From the NCBI GenBank assembly GCA_958496175.1, contig OY292275.1:8804001-8868000 (forward strand): a stretch of DNA of 64,000 nucleotides, in the 5' to 3' direction. This document shows, one piece after another, positions 24,600 to 37,253 of the stretch. Source of the stretch: Sisyra terminalis (taxonomy: Eukaryota; Arthropoda; Insecta; Neuroptera; Sisyridae). The first letter of the stretch is position 1; every line of letters begins with the position of its first letter. Under the pieces are notes generated by a model. It made no database searches. It saw only the letters and a program-made list of their open reading frames with translations, and was not told the DNA's origin. The position numbers were made by a program, and so were the translations under genes.

Positions 24600-26221
24600 A
24601 GCTTATTGATCGAGGATATTTTTTTTTAATTTTCAATTTTTGTAATAACTTATCGAATTATTCTTGCTCAAAGAAATCTCAATAAATTACCGAAATTATC
24701 CCAAAATGTGTTTGGATTTTTAGGCCTAAATTTCAGTATAACCGCAGAGTCAATTTACGTTTGTCATAAGTTAATTATTATAAACCATTCATAATCTATA
24801 TATTTATCTATTTTTAATCTACCTATATTATAAACCATTCTTATGAAAACCAAAATTCTAACGCCCCTATTCTCTATTGTTCATTGTAGGTACTTACTTG
24901 TTGAACAAAAAGAAGAAAAAGAAAAATAATTCTTTCTTTTCATATTTTTGGATAGTTACTGCCATCAACAAAAGTTTCAACCCTTACTAAAGGGTGATAT
25001 TACCACCATTAGAATTCACTTGTCTATATGTCTAAAGCATGTACCGATATAATTTAACTATGCTTTACAGTAAAATACAAGGTAAATACTGAAACGTTAG
25101 ACAATTCTTTTTGTCTTTTTTTTTTTGGTGTTTAACTATTTGTGGTTCTTATATATACTTTAAACTTTGTTTCGATATTTAAATAGAACTTTGTTTTAAA
25201 TGCTTCACACCAAAAGTCTATTAATATTATAACTTTAAAACCAAAAAGTTCAAAACTAACTTCAGTTTCAATCATCATAAATCAATTTTTTTTTTTGATC
25301 TTATATCTTGACAAAAGATACTTACAAAAGAAAAAAGATGATAATTTTTTTTAATTTCATCTATTTGACAACCTTTTTGCATAAAGCTCGCTAAAGTCCC
25401 AAAAAGAAAGCTTTTTATGATTGGGAGTTTATAAAACTATTTTCTTATAGTAAAAATAAATTTTCTTCATATTGATCGAAGTCGGACAGAGAAATATTAA
25501 TTTTTAGCACAATAATACTTGCATACCTATATATTTTCTATAGTGAAATTTGGAGCTTTTTAGTGTAAAACAGGAGACTCTCATTTTCTATTACTCTTCT
25601 GCATAAATATATCCGATATTTCAAAAATAGTACTGGTTTTTAGGAAAATTAAAGACTAGTTTCTTATAGTGTACGTAGATATGCCTAAATAATTTTTTGA
25701 AGTCCATTCTGGCACAACTTTTTTTCCATTTTTCTGGTTGTTCTATAATTTCACGGTCATAAAATTGTTGTTCCTTGACAATTAAATATTGATCCAGTGA
25801 TTTTTGATCTCTTCATTTAACGTAAATATTTTGCCATCTAAAAAATTATGTTTAGACGGGAACCAATATTCGAAGGTGTCAGATCTGAAGATTATGGTGT
25901 AGGTGTATCGTTACGTTACGTTACGTTACTTATTAAAGCTGCAAAAGCTTTTGGCGAGTTACCAAACTTGTATGGTTCTTTTAGACCTCAAAACCATTTC
26001 AAGGAAAAGGCTAAAAATCACATCAGTTTTTTGTCGGCAAAGGATAAAATTTTTGAGCGTGAAATTATAATAGGTACCGCTAGAAAAATGGCAGGAAATA
26101 GTGGACTAGAATTGGTGAAAAATTCAAAAAAAAAAATATACATGCACTACAGGAAAATTATCTTTCATTTTCCCAAAAAAATAATTTAATTACTTTCCAT
26201 ACAACCTAAAATTAAAGACAC
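24600..26221. other. Non-coding DNA with one unidentified open frame
   Basis: A plus-strand frame at 25848-26189 (113 codons, starting MFRREPIFEGVRSEDYGVGV) ends beside the pogo-like element. It contains a CGTTA pentamer repeated four times near 25911-25929. No domain is recognised, and a Lys-rich tail suggests chance or decay. The rest shows no gene. Confidence 0.35.
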
Positions 26222-26223
26222 TA

Positions 26224-27212
26224 AGGTAGAGTCACCAAATAACGTCCCCTTTTTGAAAAATAAAAATTTTGAAAAAAATGTTGCGATTAAAGGAATAAAT
26301 ATAACGTCAAAGTTTAGTTATAATATTTCTTTATTTTAAATAAAAAAAATCTGTTAAATTCTTTATTATTTATACAAAAATATTCTTTACAAAAAAGTAG
26401 ACATTCTGAAAATAATTTTTTGGGCACCTTATCACGTCCCGGGGACGATATTGAGATCACAATAATCATGACTTAAATAAGCATAAACTATATTTTTAAC
26501 AATATATAATTATTAGTATAAACATAATAATAACAATATCTAATCAGACTTATTAATCATTGATGTACCTATAGTTTAAACTTTCAGTAATTTTAATTCT
26601 CTAAGCAAATTGATCAGATAAAGTTAGGCCCTGGATTTTCACCACAATATTCATGCATCCATTGGAAATATTTTGTGCATCCTATCCACTTTTCTCCCAT
26701 TTTATCATGGTGCTGATCCCTGTTTCGTCCACACTAAATATTTTATTGAAAAAATGATTGTTGAAAAAATACAACTGCCGAATAACAAAGTAATTTCAAT
26801 ATCGTCCCGGGGGCGATATTAGGCTTATGTAAGGGGACGATATTAGGAATTTGCCAGTTGTGTTGACAACATGTATTCAACCAAAAACGCATGTCATAAC
26901 CTAAATGAAAATATAATCGATTTAATTTTAAGCGGTTACATCAAATGTTGGCAAAATTTCGTTTAAATAATTCAAGAACATCACCATTTAAACTTTATCG
27001 ATAGTATTTCAATCAAAAACTTACCTTGACTAGTTTTTTATTTTTTTAAATATCTTGACACAGACCCAACATTTCACCGCTAAACATTTGAAATGGTTGT
27101 CTGACTTAACTGACTTTAAATTCAAATTATAAAAATTAGGTGGCGTTATTTAGAAAAAAGATACCCAAGGGGGCGAAATTAAGCTTGGGGACGAAATTTG
27201 GTGACTATACCT
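26224..27212. mobile_element. 989-bp pogo-like non-autonomous DNA transposon
   Basis: Terminal inverted repeats AGGTAGAGTCACCAAAT (left) and the complement of AGGTATAGTCACCAAAT (right) are each flanked by TA (26222-26223; 27213-27214). Both ends continue into ACGTCCCC or GGGGACG. Internal GGGGACGATATT/ACGTCCCGGGGACG motifs repeat. Minus-strand transposase remnants lie at about 26620-26760. It appears to be an internally deleted copy. Confidence 0.8.
26612..26765 (-). pseudogene. Deleted pogo/Tigger-type transposase remnant
   Basis: One frame reads FSVDETGIST, the signature around the first catalytic Asp of pogo/Tigger DDE transposases. Immediately after it, in the next frame, comes WIGCTKYFQWMHEYCGENPG, like the Cys/His-rich zinc-binding tail at the C-terminus of some of these transposases (usual W-x-x-C-x-x-C...W-x-H-x-x-C; the second Cys is Tyr here). 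Most of the catalytic domain between them is missing and the frame is shifted, so it is non-functional. Confidence 0.7.
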
Positions 27213-27214
27213 TA

Positions 27215-29640
27215 TTGATATTCTGATACGTCATATTAGTTTGGTACAGGGGCGGTATGCATGTATAGTCAAACTTGAACACCTGAAATTTTAAATATAT
27301 AAAATTCTTTATTGGTCCATTAACAGTACAATTTATTATTTACAAAAATGAAAAGCTTGAGTGCCAGAGCAGTTGCTATAAATTAATAAATAAACGTGAA
27401 ATTAATGTATGAATTAATGTATATGAAATTAATGTATTTCATTCATAATTTTAAATCTTTGAATAATGTTTAAATACATACATATATATCGAACAAACTT
27501 ATCGGCAAGTTATGAAAATATTTTTATCTAATCTTTCCTCCGTTTTATTATTTCCTATTATTGCGGGTAGTTAAAAATCTATTTATAAAATGTCTATTAA
27601 AAGATGTTTTACTGTAGTAATATTGCTTTTAAATATGATTTTAATTATATTGTTAAAGAGTCTGAACAGGTTTTAATAATAAAATAATTTTAAAAACGTT
27701 AACAACATGCGTTGATTATCGTGTGGGTAAATTGTATTTAGCACCCAATCAGCTTATCCAATCAAGTTATGAGAATTTAAACATTGAATATCTTATAACT
27801 TCATATGTTATTTCTTTGCTTTTGTCTTAGGTATGTTAATAATTTTCTTGATTTATTTCGACTAAAAATTTTCTCAACTTTTTCAAGTTCTTATAGTAGT
27901 TTTTGGTAATTTAAATATTACTCTATACAGATATTTAATTTGAAATAGTAAAATAGTTTGTACTATGGGTAAGGAAAATTGTTGGGAAAATATTGCCCCA
28001 AAACATTTTAAAGAAATTGGATCATTTTATGTGAGAAGAAGAATTATTTTTTTGTCATCCTTAGATTAAAAAAAAAGATAATGAAATTGATGATTGATTG
28101 AATTTACAAAATTGGAACTCCAATCAATATTTCAATCCCACTGAAATTAATAGTTTCCTATTCAATGTCCTACATACACATACATGTGTTATATAAAGCA
28201 CTGTTTCATGAAATTATTTTAAATAATATTCCGAATTTGTCCCATTCAAAAACGTAAGTTATTCAAGACAATAATTCATCCTTAATGAAATTTTGTGTAT
28301 GGCTTGTACGAGCATTGTTACCACATCAAAACATTTTTTTTTTACATTGCCACGTTATAAGAGACCATATAATCACAAATTCATATAAAAATAAACATAT
28401 AAATCTCAACCCTCCGTAAAATAAAAGAAGAAATATGGCCCTTTGAAACAATGAAAAATTTAAATATATTTTTCAATAGTGACAATTTAATTATTAAACG
28501 ACCCAAAATAAATGAAATTCGTAATTTATATATGATGTAATTGAGAGAGGTATCTCTTTGTTTTTGGTACACCAAAACAAGAATTAGCTATATGATGGGG
28601 AAAAATGAGAAATTAATGCCAATATATTAACAATTTTAAAACAGATGAAATTTTTAATGTTGAATTTATTATTTTACAAATTATTTTATACTAAAAAAAA
28701 ACATGTTGGTTTTTGTGTTATTATTTGAGGCTATCTACGAATGCAGATCTCATGGGGTTTTAAGTTTAGAAATTTCTTTGAACAATTTATTAATTTAATG
28801 TCATCATTTGACATGTGACGGAAATGTACTTGTTTTTTTTTTTATTATTTTGTTACATGTTATTATAGAAGGGAAAAGTCGGAAAAAAACGCTCTATTTT
28901 TTATATTTCGTGAGAGTTTGTGACAGCGCAAGAAATAGGTTTTATTATGACAAACATCACAAACGTAAACGCGTGTACGAAAAATTCATAAAGTAATTTT
29001 TAAGTTTAAGAAAGAGAAAATTTAAATTATTTTAATTTGTTGTTGAAAAACTTAAAAATGGAATCATTACGATAACTACGAAAGATATCAATATGAGTTC
29101 CAAATCATTTGCTGATACCCTTAGATTACTTTTGCTTTAATTAAATAGTATTATTGCTGATATAATAATTATAATTAATAATTAATCAGCATTGATATTT
29201 TTTAATTTTCCGAAGACAGATTGCTGAATTCATTAGGTTAACTATGCAATTAACTAAAATGTCATTTTTCCTTTTTTTAATTAAGAAGTCAAATAGTGAT
29301 ATAAAATAGTGTCAATTAACAATTCAATTTGCCTGATAAAGTAGACAAATTATCAACGAATAGCCGTTATTAAGGGGATTGTTGTTTAATTGTATTTGCA
29401 TTGTCCGAATTTTTGTTGCATTCCTATAGAAAAACCTTAGACAAGAATATTATAACTTCCTCAATTTTTAAATTACGAATATGCATAATTAAAGTACCTA
29501 CTTATAGTTTTGAATTTAAGGTCTACCAATAGTTTTAACATGAAAAAACTTTTTGTACATTTATACTCTTTTTTTGTTTTAACATTATTTCACCCTTTTA
29601 TTACACACATTTTATTTATTGAATTTAAATTAAAAATATT
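27215..29640. other. Non-coding DNA, no gene seen
   Basis: AT-rich; the short phrase GAAATTAATGTAT repeats near 27398-27440. No exon or transposase is recognised. Confidence 0.5.
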
Positions 29641-29644
29641 TAAT

Positions 29645-29790
29645 TTTGTTAATCAAGAAGCCTGAGGAAACGTAGCTAATTGAACAATAAAATATTTAAA
29701 AAAAAAAAAAAGACAAAAAGATCTTAAATAACCTGAATTTTCTTCTTATGTAAAAAAATATAAAAGCTGAGATCTTTGACCCTTAGATCC
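29645..29790 (+). repeat. Second copy of the 170-bp element family
   Basis: It shares AATCAAGAAGCCTGA, AAACGTAGCTAATTGAA, GATCTTAAA and AAAGCTGAGATCT with the insertion at 8878-9047. Here the CTGA and GGAAACGTAGC parts are joined directly (the stem-loop between them is deleted) and an A-run is inserted. It is degenerate. Confidence 0.65.
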
Positions 29791-30554
29791 CCTGAGATCT
29801 TTGAGATCTGAGACCCCTTTGTGAGTAGAACCTACGTAACATGATAGATCATTTCCTTCCACACTTGTTTTGCTACATGAGCTTTTATACCAAAAACATA
29901 GCAGTGACATAGTTGAACATTTTGCTGTCCATCAAATATTCCTTTAATGTATTTTGACACAAAAATTTAACGAGTTAGTGAAAAGTTCAAGATTATTCCA
30001 TCTATGTTTCAATTGTTGGAAAGGATATTAATTAGAGAAGTTTTTAAAAGCTTTGGAATGCCAGGATCGTTTTTAAATTTCTTACAATTATAATTACAAA
30101 GTTGTCTTTTTGTTTCAATTTTATCTTTTATGAGAACTTTGCTGGATAAAAAAAATATTTTTCGTCGTATTTTGTAAAGTATTTTGGTTTTGTTTGAAGA
30201 ATGCAACAATAGATTCACTTTGAAATATTGTTTTCTTTTTTGGAAGTTGCTATGATGACTTTGGTTGTCTTGATTTAAACTAACCAGGAAAAACAAACAC
30301 TTGTAACCAGGAATACATTTTTGGTACTAACTAGTGCCTATTTTTGATCAAAGTAAGTCCTAGGTTACTAGGAATTCGTGGACCTCTCAATTGTATGTGA
30401 TTTAGCCGCAGTATATTAAGGTCTTCTTAACCCATATGTGGTTAACGTAACGTTGATACGAGAGTACTTATTGCTCAATGAGCTTGGTTTTTTTTTTAAT
30501 AAAATATTAAGTTTGGGAAAAAGAAATCGATTATTCCTACGTGAACTTCAAAGC

Positions 30555-31534
30555 TTTATTTAATATGTTTCTAATTATTCTTTTTCGATCAAATGTGCAC
30601 CGTTTTGTTCTACAATTTGTAGCCTTTGTAAAGGAAGCTTCATAATGCCTTTCTAGTAAAAATCTTGGTCTCTATAGGCGAAAAGTTCTAGTAGATTGAT
30701 TTTCACAATCGTCTTTTGATGCCAATTTCTTATCACTAAAAAAGTTTTTCAATGCTAGAAATATATGATTATCGTTTGGTGCCAGATCTGGACTAAATGG
30801 TGAGTGTATCAAAACTTCCCAACCAAGCTCCCGGAGTTTCTGGCGAGTCACTATAACGTGTGTAGCCTGGCGTTGTTCTAATGGAACATGAGACCTATTC
30901 TGTTGCCCAATTTTAGCCGTTTCTAATCAATCCCTAACTTCAAAAAACGGTTAATTTGTTGAGAGTAGATTCAAATTTATTATTTGGTCGATATGAAAGT
31001 AACTCATAATAAATTATTCTTTTCCAATCCCACCAAATACACTGCAGAACCTTCCTGGCTATTAGTCCTTGTTTAGCCATAGCTTAAGCTACTTCACTGC
31101 GCTTTTATCCCATATCGTTTTCACTAATTTATCGTTTTTGATCCATTTCTTACCCCCAGTTATCATCCGTTGAAGAAATGGGTCGATTTCATTCTGTTTG
31201 CCCTAGTCTTCGCAGATGGAAATTCGATCCATTATGTTTTTTTATGTTAATTGATGTGGAATCCAAACACGAGGCTTCTTTTTGGACCCAGTTATGTACA
31301 GTTGGCTTAAATCTGCTTAATGGTCAATATTTAGCTTCCGGACGATACTACGACTTCTAGTATGCCCATCAACTTTGGTATTATTTCTTTGATTTTATCG
31401 ACTTTTTCAACGATAAACCTGCCTATGCGGGGTGTATCTTTAACATTCCCAATTTGAGCCACCAGGCTTGCATTTTCCCTTTCATCAAAGAAAAACAGTA
31501 TAATGCACTGAATTTTATCGTTGTTGACTTCCAT
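30555..31534 (-). pseudogene. Mariner transposase pseudogene
   Basis: The relic starts with MEVNNDKIQCIILFFFDERE, a typical mariner N-terminus, continues through VDKIKEIIPK and a helix-turn-helix remnant, and shows RQKLRELGWEVLIHSPFSPD followed by LAPNDNHIFLAL, the DD34D block. Near the end come EASFTKATNCRTKRC-like remains. The first catalytic motif is degraded (MITGGKKW instead of the usual MITGDEKW) and there are several in-frame stops and frameshifts, so the copy is dead. Length is close to a full ~345-aa transposase. Terminal inverted repeats were not confirmed. Confidence 0.88.
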
Positions 31535-31712
31535 TTTCAAAGTTCTGTAACTCGCAAATGAATAGGCCAAACAAAAAATAGTAAAATTATTTTTTTTATT
31601 GCAAAATGCCACCTTAATAAGGAGCATAAATCTGAAATTGTTTAATTAATATTTTACGAGGTATCGATCACTACAGACATCTACCGGAAAAATAATAGAT
31701 TCCTTTTTCCCC

Positions 31713-31876
31713 CAAGGTTTGTAAATTACACAGGTTGCTCCATTAGAAAAAAAAATGACGTCATACGAAGAATTTTGAAATTGATCAGTCTGAAGATATG
31801 TACGAATTTCTTTTGGATACGTCACGTATCCATCACGTAGCCACCATGAGGCCACCTGTGTATTTTATAAACCTTG
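31713..31876. mobile_element. 164-bp MITE with 9-bp target duplication
   Basis: Ends are CAAGGTTTGTAAATTACACA on the left and the complement of CAAGGTTTATAAAATACACA on the right. TTTTTCCCC lies on both sides (31704-31712; 31877-31885). Nine-base duplications are usual for Mutator-like elements, so that superfamily is inferred. A longer relative is in the P450 intron at 62348-62910. Confidence 0.85.
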
Positions 31877-31885
31877 TTTTTCCCC

Positions 31886-32611
31886 AACCCAATACTATAA
31901 TTTTGTATCAGGTAAAATACAAAAGCTCTACAATAATACAATCCGCAAATAAAAGCAACGGGAAAACAATAAGAAAACCAATATTTATAGTTTTTATAAT
32001 GTTTATAATTTTATTTAATTTTAAAACATACCTACTCTTGACTGAGGCCCTCTGAATTCCCGAGCCCTAAACACCAACCTATCGGCCTATTCTGTTAGTA
32101 AATTTGACCGTGGTTGGTATTCACAAATAATGAAAAGCTCCGTTTTTTACTTCCTTATTTTGTAAACGAGTTACTTAGCTACTTACCTAATTTTCTGTCT
32201 ATTGTCTATGAAATACTTACCGGTTGTACAATAAAATTATAGAATAAGAAACTTGCAATTCAAAACTTAATAGAAACAAAAAAGATAATTGAAGTGCAGT
32301 TGAGATTAAAAATTCAAAAAGAAATTCAATAATGATTTTTTACCTCATCAGGAATGATTAAAAAAAAATTTAAAAGCTTTTTTTCTACCATAGCGTTCCT
32401 TTGAATTCTTAGGTATATCTATCGATGATAAGTTGAAACATATTGCTTGAGATGATTGTAAACAATACGACAATGTGCTTTTGGAATAGTTAATCACTTG
32501 TATTTTAATTATAAAAATATTTTATGAAAATAAGATATGAAACTATATTCTATTTAGTATTTAGAAAACGGATTTAAGTAATGGATATCTTTGGGAACTT
32601 GGAAAATTAGT
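31886..32611. other. Non-coding DNA, no gene seen
   Basis: AT-rich sequence between the MITE and the duplicated segment. No exon is recognised. Confidence 0.5.
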
Positions 32612-32901
32612 TTGGAAAAAATAGAGCTTTTTATCTAAATTCAGTTAAATGAAAATTATTTTTCAAATTTTGTGATAAAATTAGTTTTTTGAATAGGCTG
32701 TTAAGGAATATGTAGTTGCAAATAAAGCTTTACTGGTCCAATAAGCTTTGGAGTATTAATTGTAGAAGCAACGACCCCAACGATTAACCAATCGCCTTGA
32801 TTATGAAAAATAAAACTTTTAAGTTCCACATAAAACATTGAAATTGTAAAACGATTTTTACATGTCCTCTTTTAATCTGAAACGGAGCAAATTCTCCAAA
32901 C
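32612..32901. repeat. Left copy of ~290-300-bp direct repeat flanking the LINE
   Basis: It starts TTGGAAAAAATAGAGCTTTT and ends CAAATTCTCCAAAC, and is nearly identical to 33840-34141 apart from a small indel (TATCTAAATTC versus a longer version). The LINE poly-T tract starts exactly at its right edge. Confidence 0.88.
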
Positions 32902-33839
32902 TTTTTTTTTTTTTTTTTTTTAAAGTCTTTAACTTATTGCCGAATTGGCTTTCCAGTTTGGCTAATAAGTAGAAGCTAACCTTAGTCAGATTCACTTGTC
33001 ACCTGTTGGGGATTCCATCCCGCGACGGTCCCCACTCACTTAAATATTATTTGTTTTATATATATTTTTATTTATTTCTTTGTCTTTATTTTTTATATAT
33101 ATTTGTCTTATTTAATTATAAGTTTACTTATTCGTTATTTATTTTTTCACAAATTACTTTTGTTTTAATAGGATTGGTATTATTTTTTTTTTAAATATCT
33201 TACGTGATATCATTTATAAGGTCCACGTGTCTTTTGCGTTTTAGTCTCCTCTGTCCCCTCGGTGGTGGCCAGTTTATTAAGTTTTCTCTGACGGTAGGGT
33301 TTGTGTGTTCTTCGAACAAGTCTCTTATCTTAGAATATCGTTTGGTCACTTCGTCCTCTGTCATCGTTATCAGCAAATCCTGATGTAGTATGGAACCTCT
33401 TACGAACCAGGGGCAACCCGTCATTAATCTCAGCACTCTGTTTTGAAAAGTTTGGATCCTTTTTATTTGGGTATTGGATGCTATACCCCAGAGTTCGCAT
33501 CCGTAGGTCCAAATTGGTCAAATGACTTGAATGTAGATTGTTCTTTTTAGTGATAATGCCAGGGATTTGTTGGTTATCGACCATTTGAGTTGTCGTAGAC
33601 AAGAGCGGAGCTGTACCAATACTTTGTTTATGTGAGCTTTTCATGTCAGTTTTGTATCCATCGAAAGTCCTAAGTATTTAATATTGTCTGCTACTGGAAC
33701 CACTCTATTGTCCAGGATTATTGGTTGTTGTCTTGTTTTGGTTTTCAAAGTGAACTTTATGTCTTTAGACTTATCAGGATTCAGTCTGATTCTCCATTTT
33801 TTACACCATTCTTCAATTTTGTTTGCGTGTGCTTGGACA
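32902..33839 (-). mobile_element. 5'-truncated Jockey-clade LINE
   Basis: In minus orientation it holds the end of the reverse transcriptase frame, a 3'UTR with GGGACCGTCGCGGGATGGAA and a 21-base A tail (poly-T at 32902-32922). It is missing most of ORF2 and all of ORF1. It is bounded on both sides by copies of the same ~290-300-bp sequence. Confidence 0.85.
33200..33839 (-). pseudogene. Jockey reverse transcriptase C-terminal part
   Basis: From right to left the translation gives a thumb-type segment (IEEWCKKWRIRLNPDKSK, IKYLGLSMDTKLT), then CELWGIASNTQIKRIQTFQN, VLRLMTGCPWFVR and RRLKRKRHVDLINDIT before the stop. These match the C-terminal region of Jockey-like ORF2. The frame has at least one shift or stop (for example near the AHINK block), so it is inactive. 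The catalytic palm motif lies in the missing 5' part. Confidence 0.8.
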
Positions 33840-34141
33840 TTGGAAAAAAATAGAGCTTTTTATGAAATGAAAATCTACATTCAGTTAAATGAAAATTATT
33901 TTTCAAATTTTGTGATAAAATTAGTTTTTTGAATAGGCTGTGAAGGAATATGTCGTTGCAAATAAAGCTTTACTGTTCCAATAAGCTTTGGAGTATTAAT
34001 TGTTGAAGGAACGACCCCAACGATTAACCAAGCGCCTTGATTATGAAAAATAAAACTTTTAAGTTCCACATAAAACATTGAAATTGTAAAACGATTTTTA
34101 CATGTCCTCTTTTAATATGAAACGGAGCAAATTCTCCAAAC
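33840..34141. repeat. Right copy of the direct repeat flanking the LINE
   Basis: It matches 32612-32901 with a handful of substitutions and one ~12-base length difference near the start. The low divergence suggests a recent event. Confidence 0.88.
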
Positions 34142-36180
34142 TTGCGTCCTTTTTACGATTTTTATTTAAGGGTTGGTCCATACGTTCCGTTCAATCGGTC
34201 GGTCTGTTTTATATTATGTATATTACATGTGCCGATGTCATCACATAACAAAATAGCGTTCATCTCTGTTAAATCGAATGTCAATTGCCACGTCACAATA
34301 CAATTCGCCGTTCGTTTATTTTATTGTCGTGCTGAACACGTGGCCCAAATATTTACCCCACGTGGGGTTAAATTCATATTGTACGTATCGAGGGTGTTCG
34401 ACTCGAATTGTGCGACTGTAAGTGGCCATCATAACGTGGTTGATCCACGTTCGATTTGTTTTCCGCTGAGCTCAAGTGGACTTTGACTGACCACCCCCAA
34501 CACCCTTTTGTAGCCGTAACTGTAAATGTATTTTACATGTTGATGTTGCCCACAAATGCACACCCTGAACTAAACCACCCAACAACCCCATCACATCACT
34601 TGCTGAACGCTGCACAATAGCTTTTTGTCTCATTTATGACACTCAATTGTAAATGGATTTGGAAAAATAATATTTCCGATCGTTATGTCTCGGGACAGAT
34701 ATACCTAAATAAATAATGTACCGGATAAAAATGGCGAAACGGCTCTCGATAAATTTTATTACAGAGCCACTCATAGAAAACGATTTTTCGACATTTTTCT
34801 TCTTATAATTCCATCAATTTATTTGTCTAGACTTGAGCTTTACGTTAAATTAAGATCAATAACTGGAAAGATCGGATGTCACCTGGTGAGGTGCACTTAG
34901 ACACCATTTCCGGAATGCTATAAGTGTGGCGTTTCCGGGCTAACACGCACACTCCATTAAGAGACCTCCGTCTCTTCAAGTCAATCAAGCTTTGTTTGAC
35001 TTCACGTGGAAACCATTGATCAAAACTCTTCAATAAATCCCTCACATTAACTACTCAAATTTCTCTTCATTTTCTCAATTTTTTCCTTTGCTATACTCTT
35101 ACTATTATAGATATATTTTTAAAGTTGAATTATTAGTATTTTTTTTTGGCCAGAGACCCTCCTGTATAGCGATTATATATAATCCCCAAAAATCACGACT
35201 CACAATTTATTATTATTATAATTCCCATTAATAAGCGTGTAATGCATTTGATATTAATACAAGTAAAGCTTTATACAAATCCACATAGCGTAAGTTATCT
35301 ATCCTGGAGGATTATCTGACAGAATTGGGGAGTATGAAAAGGCGGTAAGGCGACAAGACAGTTTGTTACATAAAGCGGGTGATTTTCGTGAGGGGTACGT
35401 TTGTCATAGGGATGATAGAGGGGAGCAAGGATCATGATTGTTAGATCAAATTCATGAAAGGACATCACAGCCAGATTATGGTCCAGCTTGACTTGATGTT
35501 GAGCCGCATAGGTCCCTCAGGAGGCGGGATTAATGTGCCATGCACGACGTTCTAAGATAATATAAACACATACATATAAATGATATGATCTTCATCTCCA
35601 TAATATCCAAATCGTCCCATCAAAAACACCGTGGGAATCAATACAAAACTCAAATCATAAATTTGCATAAACCAAAACATAGAATTCTCGCATTTAATTC
35701 GAAACATCTTGAGGAAGTCACTAGCAAATAAATTATATCGAAACCAGTCCATTTTAAAAACATCCCCTCAAATTTATATTTCATAAATATTAAAGCGTCG
35801 CGCAAATAATTTTTTAGTAAGGGAATTTAGTCTCGAATATACCTACTTGATATGTGAGGGTGGCGGATGGTTTATGTTGCATCCCGCCATCAAATTACAT
35901 TGCCCTTCCAATTCAATGCAATTTGATTAGGATTTTGGTTGTGTTATCTGTTACGAGATTGTCTTTAATCGAAATAGGGAGTGATGTTATCATTGGATTA
36001 TTGGACCTATTTTTTTATTGGGAAATAAATTATGATCCGTTCGCAAACAGATTGTGTGACTCAAACACGTGTAACAATCGGATTAACAAGACTATTAGCA
36101 CAAAGTCTCATAGGTCCACTCCATTAGGCCTATATTGACACGTGTCAGCACGTGACGTAGGGTGTGGCGTTTGGGCATTA
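34142..36180. promoter_or_regulatory. Islands of balanced base composition, candidate regulatory DNA
   Basis: Within this stretch four patches (34150-34620, 34850-35050, 35280-35550, 35850-36180) are much less AT-rich than the flanks and have no convincing reading frame. Motifs include the palindrome CCCCACGTGGGG (E-box), GAACACGTGG, ATTGATCAAAA (TCF-like), CACCTGGTGAGGTGC (E-box pair) and GGCGGGATTAAT (Otd/Bicoid-like). They could be conserved enhancers. This is inference from composition and motifs only. Confidence 0.35.
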
Positions 36181-36546
36181 TTGAAATTAGATGTAAATAC
36201 ATTTATCACGATTGATCTTGAAAAAAGAGCAAAATTTAAAAGTAATTCCCATTTAAATCTATAATATATAGAGTAGGAGATTGAGCTAAAGCTTTAGGAT
36301 TTCGTCTTGCCTTACCAAAATTGATATCCCATACACAATACATTTTTTTTTTCAAGTTTAAACATAAAGGAAATAATTTACTATAGAATTATCTGCATTT
36401 AAATTTTAGACAAGATAGTCTAGTTCTAGTAGAAAAGTAGCACAAAAGAACCAAAAGCTCAAAGAAAAAAGAAAAAAGAAATCATGGAGCACCGATTATT
36501 TGTCGTAGGGCCCTTGATTGAAATCTTTGAAAAAAAAATAAAAAGA

Positions 36547-37191
36547 AAACAGGTTAAAAGTTAAATAGTTAAGTTTAAATGGTAATGGAGTGTACAAATT
36601 GTTCAAATATAATTAATATATTGTTTTCCTTAAGTGCTTTGAAAATTGTAACATCAATTGTTTATGTGTTCTTTGTTTGATAATTTGTTTTATGAAAAGC
36701 TTAATTTTTCCCTCAAAAATCAATGAAAGCTAAATATATTTGATTGGTATTGAAAATCTTTAGCTACCCTGTTTTGAATAAACCATTGAAATTATAGAAA
36801 ATTTGTTATGTTCTGCATAATTTCGACAAGATTTTGAACATTTATTTTAGTTAAGATAAAATTTATGACTCTTAATACATACAATAAACGTGTGACGTAC
36901 ATATTGCATAAACCATCCTTGATCTACACATGGAATAGTTTGTTACTTATTTTGCGTAGTTAACTCCAGACTTTCGCACATGCGTATTATATTAAAGCTC
37001 TGAGCGTTGTTTGTTATATGTTTTTACATTAAGTTTTTGATTGACAACTTGGATTGCCTGTATTTGGCAAAATAAATGCAGGATATTTATGTGACCATTA
37101 TTTTGCATTTAGCTTCCTTTATAAGTGCAGTAAAGTTAAATCTAGAATCCACTATTATCTCCCAAGTATGTTGCAGGTGTTGACTGTTATC

Positions 37192-37253
<62 letters not shown>

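Noticed and set aside
35464..35505. Possible miR-2-family precursor (TCACAGCCAG)
   Set aside because: The seed-like string is present, but the flanking sequence does not fold into a continuous microRNA hairpin beyond CATCA/TGATG.
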